Origin: Kitasatospora purpeofusca
GTDB lineage: Bacteria > Actinomycetota > Actinomycetes > Streptomycetales > Streptomycetaceae
DNA length: 64,000 nucleotides
Direction: 5' to 3'
Assembly: GCF_000718025.1 (NCBI RefSeq)
Contig: NZ_JODS01000015.1
Coordinates: forward strand, 109,015-173,014
Of this stretch, positions 34,574-43,173 are shown in pieces. The position numbers were made by a program, and so were the translations under genes. The first letter of the stretch is position 1; every line of letters begins with the position of its first letter. The notes under the pieces are model-generated. The model was not told where the DNA came from, ran no database searches, and saw nothing but the letters and a program-made list of their open reading frames with translations.

Positions 34574-34654
34574 CGTGAACTCGCTTTCACAGCTGGGGGG
34601 TGGGGAAGGGTGCGCGGCGTCCGGATGTGTCCGGTCCGGTCCTGGAGCGTGCGG

Positions 34655-35314
34655 TCAGCAGGCGAGCCGCTGCCGGGCGGCGTTGCGCAGCGTCCCGGCC
34701 GCCTCCGGGGAGGCGCACGACACGGTGCCCTCCTCGGGGTACCCGAAGGTGGTGAAGGTGCCCTTGCCGTTCGGGGTCGTGTTCAGCCAGAAGCCGATGG
34801 CGCCGGCGCGGGCGCAGGTGTACTCCACGTACTCGCCGGAGACCTTCTGCGTGCCCCGGTAGAGGCCGTAGTAGCCGGGCTGGTTGAAGTTCCAGGTGTT
34901 GGAGGCGGTGGTGGTCGTGGTGGACGAGGTGGTCGTCTGCACGGAGAAGCCGACCGTGGCGGACACCTTGAAGAACAGGAAGCTGGCGGAGGCCGAGATC
35001 TCGGTGTTCCGGTTGACCGTGGTGGTCACGGTGTCGACCCGGGTCAGGGTCTGGTAGCGCTGACCGGTGGTGCCGGGAGCGACGTTGATCGCCGAGAAGT
35101 CGGTGACGACGGCTTCGACCTTGCTGTTGAGGATGTCCTGCACGGGCTTGTCCACGGCCGGATTGCAGACGCCGCTCGGCGCTGCCGACGGGGTCGCGGC
35201 CGCCGCACCGGTGGCGTTGACCAGGCCGAGCGAACCGACGGCGGCGAGGACGGCGGCGGTCGACGCCATCGCCCGGAGGAGTGTGCGCGGACGGGGGGTC
35301 GGGTTCGGGTTCAT
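34655..35314 (-). CDS. Secreted protein, possible aerolysin-like pore former
   Basis: 219 aa with signal peptide (LLRAMASTAAVLAAVGSLGL, cleavage near AAA-ATPS). The central region, about residues 90-165, is a run of alternating Thr/Ser and hydrophobic residues (TVTTTVNRNTEISASASF, VSATVGFSVQTTTSSTTTTT), ending in a turn (FNQPGYYGLY). This alternating pattern with a glycine-poor hairpin is characteristic of the insertion region of ETX/MTX2-type beta-pore-forming proteins. Two or more cysteines near both ends. Assignment is by pattern only; a structural prediction is needed. Confidence 0.6.
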   Translation of the reverse strand: MNPNPTPRPRTLLRAMASTAAVLAAVGSLGLVNATGAAAATPSAAPSGVCNPAVDKPVQDILNSKVEAVVTDFSAINVAPGTTGQRYQTLTRVDTVTTTVNRNTEISASASFLFFKVSATVGFSVQTTTSSTTTTTASNTWNFNQPGYYGLYRGTQKVSGEYVEYTCARAGAIGFWLNTTPNGKGTFTTFGYPEEGTVSCASPEAAGTLRNAARQRLAC

Positions 35315-35709
35315 GGGGGCTCCCTCTCTGGACTCTCCGGAACTGAGTCGGCCGGGTGCGGCGCCCGTCGAGGTGCTGGGCGGATTTTGTCCGGCTCGGA
35401 GAGAACCCTGCTTCAGTCCGTCACGATTTCGTCATCAGCTGATCACGGTGGACACATCACGGGTACCTGGCGCGCCATGGACACCGCCCGGCGTCCGGGT
35501 GAGGATGGCCCTGCCGGGCCGTCGGGTGTACGAACCTGACGCTCGGTGCGCGACCCGTGGCCGCGTACGCGGGCCGGGCAAAGGCGGGGCAAAGGCCGAG
35601 TGAGGGTCGGTCGAGGGGCGCCGGGCGAGGGCGAGGGGCGAGGGCGAGAGTGAGGTCGAGGGGCGAGGGTCGAGCGAGGGCGGACGGACGATCCGGCGGA
35701 GGGGCGGGA
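35315..35709. promoter_or_regulatory. Intergenic region before SARP regulator
   Basis: 395 bases with no gene. It begins with the promoter of the aerolysin-like gene (minus) including the palindrome ATCAGCTGAT (35434-35443) and a CGTCA direct repeat. From about 35611 to 35690 the plus strand is a purine-rich run of GAGGGGCGAGGG-type repeats leading to the regulator start. Apparent ORFs here are repeats. Confidence 0.45.
35611..35690. repeat. Purine-rich GAGGG/CGAGGG repeats
   Basis: About ten imperfect copies of CGAGGGG/CGAGGGC in the plus strand immediately upstream of the SARP regulator. The strong purine asymmetry could form triplex or R-loop structures; that is inference. Confidence 0.7.
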
Positions 35710-38628
35710 GTGGAGTTCAGGATCCTGGGAGCACTGGAGGTCCGGGCCCCGGACTCCACCGTGCTCGCCGTCGGCGGCCGACGCCAACAGGCCCTGCTGG
35801 CCTGTCTGGTGGCCCATCCCGGCCGGATCGTCTCGGTCTCCCGGCTGGTCGACGCGATCTGGGACGACTCCCCGCCGGCCACCGCCGACCGCCAGGTCCG
35901 GAACATGGTCGGCGCGCTGCGCCGCGTCCTCGGCGGTGGCTCCGGCGTTGGCCCCGGAGTGGTGTCGCCGATCCGCACCGACGGACCGGGTTACCTCTTC
36001 ACCGGAGCCGGACCCGAAGTCCGCGTCGACGTCCAGCAGTTCACCGCCCTGGTGGACGCGGCGGCGCAGCCGGGCGCCGACCGGGTCGCGCGCCTGCGCG
36101 AGGCCCTGGCGCTCTGGCGCGGACCCGCCCTGGACGGCCTGCCGGGCCGGGCCCTCTCGGCTGTCGCGGCCGGCCTGGAGGAGCGCCGGATGGCCGCCCT
36201 GGAGCGGCTCTACGAGGCCGAGTCGGCGGCCGGCCGGGACGAGCTGGCGATCGCCGAACTCACCGAGCTGGTGGTCACGTTCCCGCTGCGCGACGGCCTG
36301 GTGCGGCACCTGCTGACCGCCCTGGCGCGGTGCGGCCGGCACGTGGAGGGGCTGGCCGCCTACCGCCGGTACGCCGACCGCCTCGCGGAGGAGCTCGGTC
36401 TCGACCCCTCGCCCCGGCTGCGGGCCCTCCAGGGGGAGTTGCTGGGCGCGGCCGGCGAGGCCCGGGGCGAGCCCCGTCCCGCGGACCCGCCCGCCCGGAT
36501 GGCGTCCGCCCGAGTGCTGCCCGCACCGCCGCGGCCGTGTCCGCGCCCGGCCCAACTGCCCTGGGACCTCCCCTCCTTCATCGGCCGAACCGCCCAACTC
36601 CTGGCCATGGACCGCCACCTGGCCGCGCCCGCCGTCACGGGCGACCCGCCCCCGACGTCCGTTCTTGTGATCACCGGCATCCCCGGCGGCGGCAAGTCGG
36701 CCCTGGCGGTGCGCTGGTCGCACCGCGCCCGGGAGCACTTCCCCGACGGCCAGCTCTTCGCCGACCTGCACGGCTGGTCGCCCGCCGGCCCGCAGGACCC
36801 GCACGCCGTCCTCGGCGCGTTCCTGCGGGCACTGGGCGTCCCGGCCGAGGACGTACCCGGTCGGCTCGACGAGGCGGCCGCGCTCTACCGCACCACGCTG
36901 GCCGGCCGACGGGTCCTGATCGTGCTCGACAACGCGCTCGACGCCGAACAGGTCCGCCCGCTGCTGCCCGGCACGGCGGGCTGCGCGGTGGTCGTGACCA
37001 GCCGCGACCGGCTCACCGGCCTCGTCGTCCGCGAAGGGGCCGAGCGGATCGAACTCGTCGACTTCAGCCCGGCCGAGGGGCGGGCACTGCTGCACCGGGT
37101 CCTCGGCGCCGAACGGGTCGCGGCCCACGAACACGCCGTCACCCGGCTGCTCGACGCCTGCGGCCACCTCCCGCTGGCCGTCGGCCTCGCCGCCGCCCGG
37201 CTGCGCGACCGTCCGCACCACGATCTCACCGGCCTCGCAGCCGAGTTGGCGGCCGAGGGCACCCGTCTGGACGTCCTCGACGCCGACGGCGACGGCCCGT
37301 CCGTCCGGCTGCGCACGGTCTTCGCGCTCTCCTACCGGGCGCTCGACGAGCCCGCCGCACGGCTGTTCCGGCTGCTCGCGCTGAGCCCCGCGGTCGTCCT
37401 CTCGGCGCCCGTCGCCGAGGTCGTCGGCGAGGTGGTCGGCGGCCAGGACGCCGCCGAGTGCGCGCGCATCCTGCGCCGCCTGGCGAACTCCCACCTCCTC
37501 ACCGAACACGCCGCCGGCCACTACCGCTTCCACGACCTGGTCCGGCTGTTCGCCGCCGAGCGGGGCGCCGACCAGGAGAGCGAGCGCTCCCGCGCCGGTG
37601 CCCGGGACCGCTGGTACGCCTGGTGCCTTCACCAGAGTGCGGCCGCCACCGCTCCGCTGCTCGCCCCGCGCCGCCCCCGGGTGCCCCTGCCGCCGCCCCC
37701 CGAGGGCCTGCGCACCACGGCCTTCGACGGCGCGGAGGAGGCACTGCTCTGGTACGACGGACAGCGCGCCAACCTGCTCGCCACCGTCGGCCACGCCTTC
37801 GCGCACCGCAACGACGAAGTCGCCTGGCAGCTCCCCGCCCTGGTGTGGCCCTACCTCCACCGTTCCGGCCGGCACGCCGAACGCCTCGCCCTCGGCCGCA
37901 CCGCGCTCGCCGCCGCCCGCCGCCTCGACGACCCCCTCGCCACCGGCCGCACCCTCAACGACCAGGGCCACGCCTGGAGCACCGTCGGCGACCTGCCCCG
38001 GGCGCTCCGGCACTACGAACAGGCCCTCGACCACGTCCGCGCGGCCGGATCCCCGGCCGTCGAGGGCCAGGTGCAGGCCAACCTCGGCGCGTTCCGCTTC
38101 TTCTCCGGCGACTACGCCGAGGCCGCCGACCACTTCGAGGACGCCCTGCGGCTCCTCCCCGCCGAGGGACCGGACGCCGACGACTGGACCGTCCGCCTGT
38201 GCGAGGTCAGCCTCGCCTCGGTCCACGCCTTCCTCGGCCGCTTCGACGCCGCCCGGGCCCGAGCCGAGCGGCTGCTCGCCCCCGAACTCGGCCTCCACGA
38301 CGGCATCCTGGGCTGCTCCCTGCGGAACGTCGTCGGTATCGCCCACTACGCCGCCGGCCGCCCCGACGAGGCCCTGCGTTACTTCGCCCGCTCCCTGGCC
38401 GTCAGCCGGCGCACCACCGGCTTCCCGGACCAGCAGGCCAACTCCCTCGCCGGCCTCGCCGCCGCCCAGCAGACCCTCGGCCGCCCCGCCGCCGCCCGCC
38501 GCTCCTGGACCGCCGCCCTCGACCTCTACCGCCGACTCCCCGCCCACTACCGGGCCCCGGTGACCCTCCTGACCTCCCTCGGCTTCACCCCACCCGACAT
38601 CCCGAGCGATGTTCTACCGAAGCTGTGA
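35710..38628 (+). CDS. AfsR/SARP-family multidomain transcriptional regulator
   Basis: 972 aa. OmpR-type winged helix (residues 1-95; QALLACLVAHPGRIVSVSRLVDAIWDD) followed by a BTAD all-helical domain (about 100-245), as in SARPs. An NB-ARC/AAA NTPase region follows with Walker A GIPGGGKSALA at about 323-333 and RVLIVLDNALDAEQ as Walker B. From about 680 to 960 are TPR repeats. This is the AfsR layout, which in Streptomyces activates secondary-metabolite and differentiation genes under kinase control. GTG 35710 has GGAGGGGCGG upstream. No biosynthetic cluster is next to it, so the target is elsewhere. Confidence 0.93.
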   Translation: MEFRILGALEVRAPDSTVLAVGGRRQQALLACLVAHPGRIVSVSRLVDAIWDDSPPATADRQVRNMVGALRRVLGGGSGVGPGVVSPIRTDGPGYLFTGAGPEVRVDVQQFTALVDAAAQPGADRVARLREALALWRGPALDGLPGRALSAVAAGLEERRMAALERLYEAESAAGRDELAIAELTELVVTFPLRDGLVRHLLTALARCGRHVEGLAAYRRYADRLAEELGLDPSPRLRALQGELLGAAGEARGEPRPADPPARMASARVLPAPPRPCPRPAQLPWDLPSFIGRTAQLLAMDRHLAAPAVTGDPPPTSVLVITGIPGGGKSALAVRWSHRAREHFPDGQLFADLHGWSPAGPQDPHAVLGAFLRALGVPAEDVPGRLDEAAALYRTTLAGRRVLIVLDNALDAEQVRPLLPGTAGCAVVVTSRDRLTGLVVREGAERIELVDFSPAEGRALLHRVLGAERVAAHEHAVTRLLDACGHLPLAVGLAAARLRDRPHHDLTGLAAELAAEGTRLDVLDADGDGPSVRLRTVFALSYRALDEPAARLFRLLALSPAVVLSAPVAEVVGEVVGGQDAAECARILRRLANSHLLTEHAAGHYRFHDLVRLFAAERGADQESERSRAGARDRWYAWCLHQSAAATAPLLAPRRPRVPLPPPPEGLRTTAFDGAEEALLWYDGQRANLLATVGHAFAHRNDEVAWQLPALVWPYLHRSGRHAERLALGRTALAAARRLDDPLATGRTLNDQGHAWSTVGDLPRALRHYEQALDHVRAAGSPAVEGQVQANLGAFRFFSGDYAEAADHFEDALRLLPAEGPDADDWTVRLCEVSLASVHAFLGRFDAARARAERLLAPELGLHDGILGCSLRNVVGIAHYAAGRPDEALRYFARSLAVSRRTTGFPDQQANSLAGLAAAQQTLGRPAAARRSWTAALDLYRRLPAHYRAPVTLLTSLGFTPPDIPSDVLPKL

Positions 38629-38699
38629 CCCCGACGGTTGCGCCCCTGCCCGGGCCTGTCCGCCGAGCGGTGTTTCGGAGCCGTGAGATCATCGAAGGC

Positions 38700-39350
38700 A
38701 TGTTCGAAGTCAAGCGCAGGGGCGAGGCCGTGGCGGCCGTCGAGTCGCACGTTCGGGGCTTCTTCGCGGGTCACGAGGTTCAGGCCCATGACTACGATCC
38801 CGGGCCCGGCCGCCAGGACGAGGTGCCCGGCCTCCGCATCATCGCGGTCGGTCCGGGGCCGCGCGGCAACTGCTGGACATACCTCACGGCCGGTTGTTGG
38901 TCCGCTGTGGAGAACCATGGGCACGGACTGGAGTTCGTCCTGACCGCTCCGGCGAAGGACGAGAGCTTCGTCGAGCTTCTCGCGAGGATCGCGTACTACC
39001 ACGCCGGACACCGTCTCGACCTCGGGCACAGCCTGCCGATCGGCGAGCCGTGGATTCCGGGGTCCCACTGCAACCATCTGCTCGTCAGTCTGCCCTACCT
39101 CCATGGGCCGGAGCTCGAACGCTGCCCACTGCCGGACGGCCACGCGCGTATCCTCTGGACTCTCCCGGTGACGGCGGACGAGATGGCATTCCGGCGCGAA
39201 CACGGCCTCGAAGCACTTGAGCAGCTCTTCGACGTACACGGGATCGACCCGGTGGATCCCGAGCGGGCTTCCGCGGTCCGACCGGCTTCCGGCCCGCCCG
39301 TCGGTACGCCGAGCCTTCCGGCCGGGGCATGCTCGGCGGTGGGGGCGTGA
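38700..39350 (+). CDS. Suppressor-of-fused domain protein
   Basis: 216 aa. The SUFU-type fold is seen in RGNCWTYLTAGCWSAVENHGHGLEFVL and LELLARIAYYHAGHRLDLGHSLPIG, followed by WIPGSHCNHLLVSLPYLHGPELE and WTLPVTADEMAFRREHGLEALE. In bacteria this fold often occurs in immunity proteins of polymorphic toxin systems, although here no toxin gene is adjacent. The stop overlaps the start of the next gene (GTGA), so both are coupled. The C-terminal 30 residues are Pro/Ala-rich. Confidence 0.82.
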   Translation: MFEVKRRGEAVAAVESHVRGFFAGHEVQAHDYDPGPGRQDEVPGLRIIAVGPGPRGNCWTYLTAGCWSAVENHGHGLEFVLTAPAKDESFVELLARIAYYHAGHRLDLGHSLPIGEPWIPGSHCNHLLVSLPYLHGPELERCPLPDGHARILWTLPVTADEMAFRREHGLEALEQLFDVHGIDPVDPERASAVRPASGPPVGTPSLPAGACSAVGA

Positions 39351-39766
39351 AGAGGCCCGTCAGCGGGATGCTGCACCACGTCGAGCTCTGGGTTCCCGAC
39401 CTGGAGCGTGCCACGGCCTCGTTCGGGTGGTTGTTGGAGGCCCTCGGGTACTCGGTGTTCCAGGACTGGAGCAGGGGGCGCAGTTGGCGCCTCGGAGCGA
39501 CCTACCTGGTCGTCGAAGAGTCGCCGGCCCTCACCGCCGACCGGCACGACCGCTGCCGGCCGGGTCTGAACCACCTGGCGTTCCACGTCGACGGGCCGGA
39601 CACGGTGGAGGAGTTGGCCTCGGAGGCCCGTCGGCACGGCTGGCACCTGATGTTCCCCGATCGCCACCCGCACGCCGGCGGTGAGGAGGTCCATGCCGCC
39701 TACCTGGAGAACGACGACGGCTTCGAGGTCGAACTCGTCGCGATGAGTGCGTCGGAAGCGGACTGA
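39347..39766 (+). CDS. VOC/glyoxalase family protein
   Basis: 139 aa from the GTG overlapping the suppressor-of-fused stop. The module is recognisable: MLHHVELWVPDLERATASFGWLLEALGY with the first metal His, RPGLNHLAFHVDGPDTVEELA with the second, and AYLENDDGFEVELVA with the Glu. Coupled to the previous gene, which may hint at a shared function. ATG 39368 is an alternative start. Confidence 0.8.
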   Translation: MKRPVSGMLHHVELWVPDLERATASFGWLLEALGYSVFQDWSRGRSWRLGATYLVVEESPALTADRHDRCRPGLNHLAFHVDGPDTVEELASEARRHGWHLMFPDRHPHAGGEEVHAAYLENDDGFEVELVAMSASEAD

Positions 39767-40200
39767 TCACTACGGGACCGGGTGGCGCCCTGCTGAACGC
39801 CGTCGAGAGTCCGGGGTCGAAGGGTATGGTGGACGGAGCCCGATCCTCGGCAGGCCGGTGGCGATGCTCCTGTTCGCGGGGATGTCGACCTCGGGAGCGT
39901 CCGGGGTCGGCCTGATCACCTTCGTCCCGGGCGGTGCCGGGCCGACGACGGTCGCCGTTCGGCTCGCACAGGCGGTCGAGGCGGGGCGTCGGGGCGTGCG
40001 GTCCTGACCCCGGATTCGGCGGTCGGGTCGGCCGATGGGTGGATCATGGGTGGGGCTTCGCGCGTCCCGCGGTGCGGCGGATGAGATGGTGGGGCGCCAC
40101 GGGTGGGATCGGCCGCGCTTTTGCGTGCGGCGGATGCTCCGTGGGCCGGCAGATGGCACGATGCGATGCCGGAAGCGACGCTCAAGGAGAAGACAGCACC
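39767..40200. other. 434-bp region without a convincing gene
   Basis: Contains only short frames. One (ATG 39864 to 40007) would give about 47 residues reading VGLITFVPGGAGPTTVAVRLAQ, vaguely like a P-loop stretch, but there is no clear ribosome site and the codon bias is weak. The DUF4193 promoter must lie at about 40100-40190. Confidence 0.5.
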
Positions 40201-40500
40201 ATGGCAACCGACTACGACGCCCCGCGCGACACCGGCGACGAGGGACGCGACGACAGTATCGAGGCTCTGAAGAACAAGCGGGACGACAAGCAGAGCTCCT
40301 CGGTGGACGTGGAGCCCGAGGCCGTGGAGGGCCTTGAGCTGCCGGGTGCCGACCTGTCCGGTGAGGAGCTCACCGTGCGTGTCGTGCCGCTCCAGGCGGA
40401 CGAGTTCACCTGTATGACCTGCTTCCTGGTGCACCACCGCGCGCAGCTCGCGGGTGAGGACAAGAACGGCCGGCCGATCTGCCGGGAGTGCGCTTCCTGA
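40201..40500 (+). CDS. DUF4193 domain protein
   Basis: 99-aa cytoplasmic protein of a family restricted to actinobacteria. A charged, disordered N-terminal half (MATDYDAPRDTGDEGRDDS) leads to a zinc-ribbon-like end: CMTC at residues 73-76 and CREC at 94-97. AAGGAGAAG lies well upstream of the ATG. In other actinobacteria this protein sits near transcription/translation genes and is thought to bind nucleic acid or RNA polymerase; not shown here. Confidence 0.9.
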   Translation: MATDYDAPRDTGDEGRDDSIEALKNKRDDKQSSSVDVEPEAVEGLELPGADLSGEELTVRVVPLQADEFTCMTCFLVHHRAQLAGEDKNGRPICRECAS

Positions 40501-40514
40501 CCTGGGCGCAATGT

Positions 40515-40554
40515 CCGGGCCGGCCGGGACCTCAGGGTCGCGCGGCCGGCCCGG
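40515..40554. terminator. Bidirectional terminator
   Basis: CCGGGCCGGCCG pairs with CGGCCGGCCCGG, 12 bp, with a GAC/GTC inner stem, between convergent ends at 40500 and 40576. Confidence 0.82.
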
Positions 40555-40575
40555 GCCCGGTCCGGGGCGGGAGCC

Positions 40576-41325
40576 TCAGGCCAGGAAGCCCCGCAGCAGT
40601 GCGGCCGTCGCGGCGAGGTGTTCCTCGGTGGCGCGGCGGGCCGCGTCGCCGTCTCCGGTGAGGATCGCCCGGACCATGGCGCGGTGCTGTTCGGCGGCGT
40701 GCTCGATGTTCCGCTCCAGCATGGGGATCGCGTTGAGGAGGTCGTTGAGGCGCATTCTGGCCTCGGCGATGGCCGCGGCCAGTGTGGGGGAGCCGGTGAG
40801 TTCGCCGATGGCGAGGTGGAAGCGCGAGTCGAGCTGGCGGTAGCGGTCCGGCGGGGCGTCCTCCAGGTCGTCGAGGCGGCGCTCCAGGTGGGCCCGCTGG
40901 TCGGCGGTGAGGGTGCGGCGGGCGGCTGCCTCGGCGGCGCCGGTCTCCAGGACCTGGCGGTAGGTCAGCGCGTCCTCCAGCGCGCCGCCCAGGTCCCGGG
41001 CGGCCCGGCGGAGGTCGGCGACGTCGGGTGCGGGCATCCGGTAGGTGACGAAGGTGCCGCCGTAGCGGCCCCGGCGGGGTTCGACGCAGTCGGCCTGCTG
41101 GAGGGTGCGGAGCGCCTCGCGCAGGGTCTCCCTGCTGACGCCGAGTCGTGCGGCGAGGTCCCGTTCGGCGGGCAGCCGGTCGCCGTGGCCGAAGACACCG
41201 AGTTTGATCGCCTGGAGGAGCCGTTCGACGGTCTCCTCGAAGGCGTTGCCGGTGCGGACCGGGCGGAAGATCGCGCCGGCCTGCCAGTCGAGCCGTGCCT
41301 GCTCACGTGCTTGGTCCAGGTCCAC
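40576..41325 (-). CDS. GntR/FadR-family regulator of the adjacent operon
   Basis: 249 aa. N-terminal winged helix with DRLPAERDLAARLGVSRETL (about residues 53-72) and a C-terminal FCD ligand domain with conserved Asp/His residues (SRFHLAIGEL, HRAMVRAI, EEHLAAT), where a metal and the inducer bind. GTG 41325 was chosen as start; no strong Shine-Dalgarno precedes it. It is divergent from the amine-utilisation operon across a near-perfect 24-nt palindrome, so it probably represses that operon until the amine or its gamma-glutamyl derivative appears. Confidence 0.9.
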   Translation of the reverse strand: MDLDQAREQARLDWQAGAIFRPVRTGNAFEETVERLLQAIKLGVFGHGDRLPAERDLAARLGVSRETLREALRTLQQADCVEPRRGRYGGTFVTYRMPAPDVADLRRAARDLGGALEDALTYRQVLETGAAEAAARRTLTADQRAHLERRLDDLEDAPPDRYRQLDSRFHLAIGELTGSPTLAAAIAEARMRLNDLLNAIPMLERNIEHAAEQHRAMVRAILTGDGDAARRATEEHLAATAALLRGFLA

Positions 41326-41432
41326 GCCCGGAATCGTACCTACGGGCGGGTGTCGGACCCCGTTCCGTCCCGTTCTCGGTGTCGGCCCTTGACGTGGCCC
41401 CGGCTGAGCCGGAACGATGCTGCTCACCCACC

Positions 41433-41456
41433 CAATGGTCTGGTTCCAGACCATTG
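41433..41456. promoter_or_regulatory. GntR-type operator upstream of amine operon
   Basis: Arms CAATGGTCTGG and CCAGACCATTG flank a central TT; the 11-bp arms are fully complementary. It lies between the regulator start (41325) and permease start (41551). The TGGTCTGG...CCAGACCA form is typical of FadR-subfamily operators. Confidence 0.88.
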
Positions 41457-41550
41457 AAGAGCCGTCCGACCGTCGAACCCGCCCGGCCGAGCGCGCCACG
41501 CCGTCGTGGCCCTGCCCGTCCCGGCACACCCTCAACCCCCTGGGGTGCCC

Positions 41551-43173
41551 ATGACCGACGCACGCTCACCCGAAACCCGCGCAGACGACCCGCGCGCGGG
41601 CGCCCAGCCTTCCCCCACCGTGTTTCCGGAAAGCACCACCGCCGTTTCCGACGACGAACAACGCCTCCGCGAGCTGGGCTACACCCAGGAACTGGCCCGC
41701 TCGATGTCAGGCTTCTCCAACTTCGCCGTCTCCTTCTCCATCGTCTCGATCCTCTCCGGCTGCCTGACCCTCTACGGCACGGGCATGAAGACCGGAGGCC
41801 CGGCCCTGATCGTCTGGGGCTGGCCGGTGGTCGGCCTGTTCACCCTCTGCGTCGGGCTGGCCATGGCCGAGATCTGCTCCAGCTACCCGACGGCCGGCGG
41901 GCTCTACTACTGGGCCGCCAAGCTCAGCCGCAGCCGGGGCGCCGCGTGGAGCTGGTTCACCGGCTGGTTCAACTTCCTCGGCCAGGTCGCGGTCACCGCC
42001 GGCGTCGACTTCGGCGCCGCGTTCTTCACCAACGCCTTCCTCACCCTGCGCTTCGGTTTCGAGGCCAGCCCCGTGCACACCATCGAGATCTTCGCCGTCA
42101 TCCTGCTGCTGCACGGCCTGCTCAACACCCGCGGCGTGCGCCTCGTCGCCCTCCTCAACAGCGTGTCCGTGTGGTGGCACCTGGTGGGCGTCGCGGTCAT
42201 CGTCGGCGCGCTCGCCGTGCTCCCGGACCAGCACGCCCCGGCCTCCTTCGTCCTCACCGAGTTCGTCAACGGGACCGGCTTCCGGAACCAGTTCTACGTC
42301 GCGATGATCGGCCTGCTGATGGCCCAGTACACCCTCACCGGGTACGACGCCTCCGCACACATGACCGAGGAGACCCGCGACGCCGCCCGCTCCGGCCCCC
42401 GCGGCATCGTCAACGCCATCACCGTCTCCCTGGTCGCGGGCTGGGTCCTGCTGCTCGGCATCACCTTCGCGATCCGCGACTACGACGGCGCGCTCAACAG
42501 CGACACCGGAGTCCCGCCCGCCCAGATCTTCATCGACGCGATCGGCTCCGGCGGCGCCCAGTTCCTGCTGCTGGTCGTGATCGGCGCCCAGTTCTTCTGC
42601 GGAATGGCCTCCGTCACCGCCAACTCCCGCATGATCTACGCGTTCTCCCGGGACGGCGCCCTGCCCGGCTCCCGGCTGTGGCACCGCATCGACCCGCGCA
42701 CCCAGACCCCCACCAACGCGGTCTGGCTGGCGACCGGCGGCGCGCTGCTGCTCGGCCTGCCCGCGCTCTGGAACTCCACCGCCTACACCGCCGTGACCTC
42801 CATCTCCGTCATCGGCCTGTACATCTCCTACGTCATTCCGGTGTACCTGAGGCTGCGCCAGGGCGAGGACTTCGCCCCCGGCCCCTGGAACCTGGGACGG
42901 TGGAGCCGGCCGATCGGCATCCTCGCGGTCGGCTGGACAGCGGTGATCACCGTGCTGTTCATGCTCCCCACCGCCTCCCCGATCACCGCCGAGAGCTTCA
43001 ACTACACCCCCGTCGCCGTGGCCGTCGTGGTCGGCTTCGCCGGAGTGTGGTGGCTGGTCTCGGCCCGGCACTGGTTCACCGGACCCCAGGTCCACCCCCT
43101 GCCGGCCGGAACCGACGCCGGGGACACGCCGCCCGGACCCGACGCACACGACACCGAACTGGAGGTCCGATGA
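41551..43173 (+). CDS. APC-superfamily amino acid/amine permease
   Basis: 540-aa permease with about 12 membrane spans after a charged N-terminal tail. The consensus SGFSNFAVSFSIVSILSG and YYWAAKLS segments, and FAFSRDGALPGSRLWHRIDP-like MIYAFSRDGALPGS, fit the amino acid/choline/GABA permease group. It probably imports the amine substrate of the pathway. The stop overlaps the glutamine-synthetase-like start (ATGA at 43170). Confidence 0.92.
   Translation: MTDARSPETRADDPRAGAQPSPTVFPESTTAVSDDEQRLRELGYTQELARSMSGFSNFAVSFSIVSILSGCLTLYGTGMKTGGPALIVWGWPVVGLFTLCVGLAMAEICSSYPTAGGLYYWAAKLSRSRGAAWSWFTGWFNFLGQVAVTAGVDFGAAFFTNAFLTLRFGFEASPVHTIEIFAVILLLHGLLNTRGVRLVALLNSVSVWWHLVGVAVIVGALAVLPDQHAPASFVLTEFVNGTGFRNQFYVAMIGLLMAQYTLTGYDASAHMTEETRDAARSGPRGIVNAITVSLVAGWVLLLGITFAIRDYDGALNSDTGVPPAQIFIDAIGSGGAQFLLLVVIGAQFFCGMASVTANSRMIYAFSRDGALPGSRLWHRIDPRTQTPTNAVWLATGGALLLGLPALWNSTAYTAVTSISVIGLYISYVIPVYLRLRQGEDFAPGPWNLGRWSRPIGILAVGWTAVITVLFMLPTASPITAESFNYTPVAVAVVVGFAGVWWLVSARHWFTGPQVHPLPAGTDAGDTPPGPDAHDTELEVR

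Noticed and set aside
35611..35690. CRISPR-like direct repeats
   Set aside because: Units vary in length, lack spacers and no cas gene is near.
35443..38547. 1034-codon minus-strand ORF opposite the SARP regulator
   Set aside because: Antisense shadow; the plus-strand product has clear domains and codon bias.
35710..38628. SARP gene as marker of a local antibiotic gene cluster
   Set aside because: No PKS, NRPS, terpene or RiPP core gene is found on either side.
39864..40007. Short ORF resembling a P-loop
   Set aside because: Too short, no ribosome site, the pattern GGAGPTTVA is not a true Walker A.
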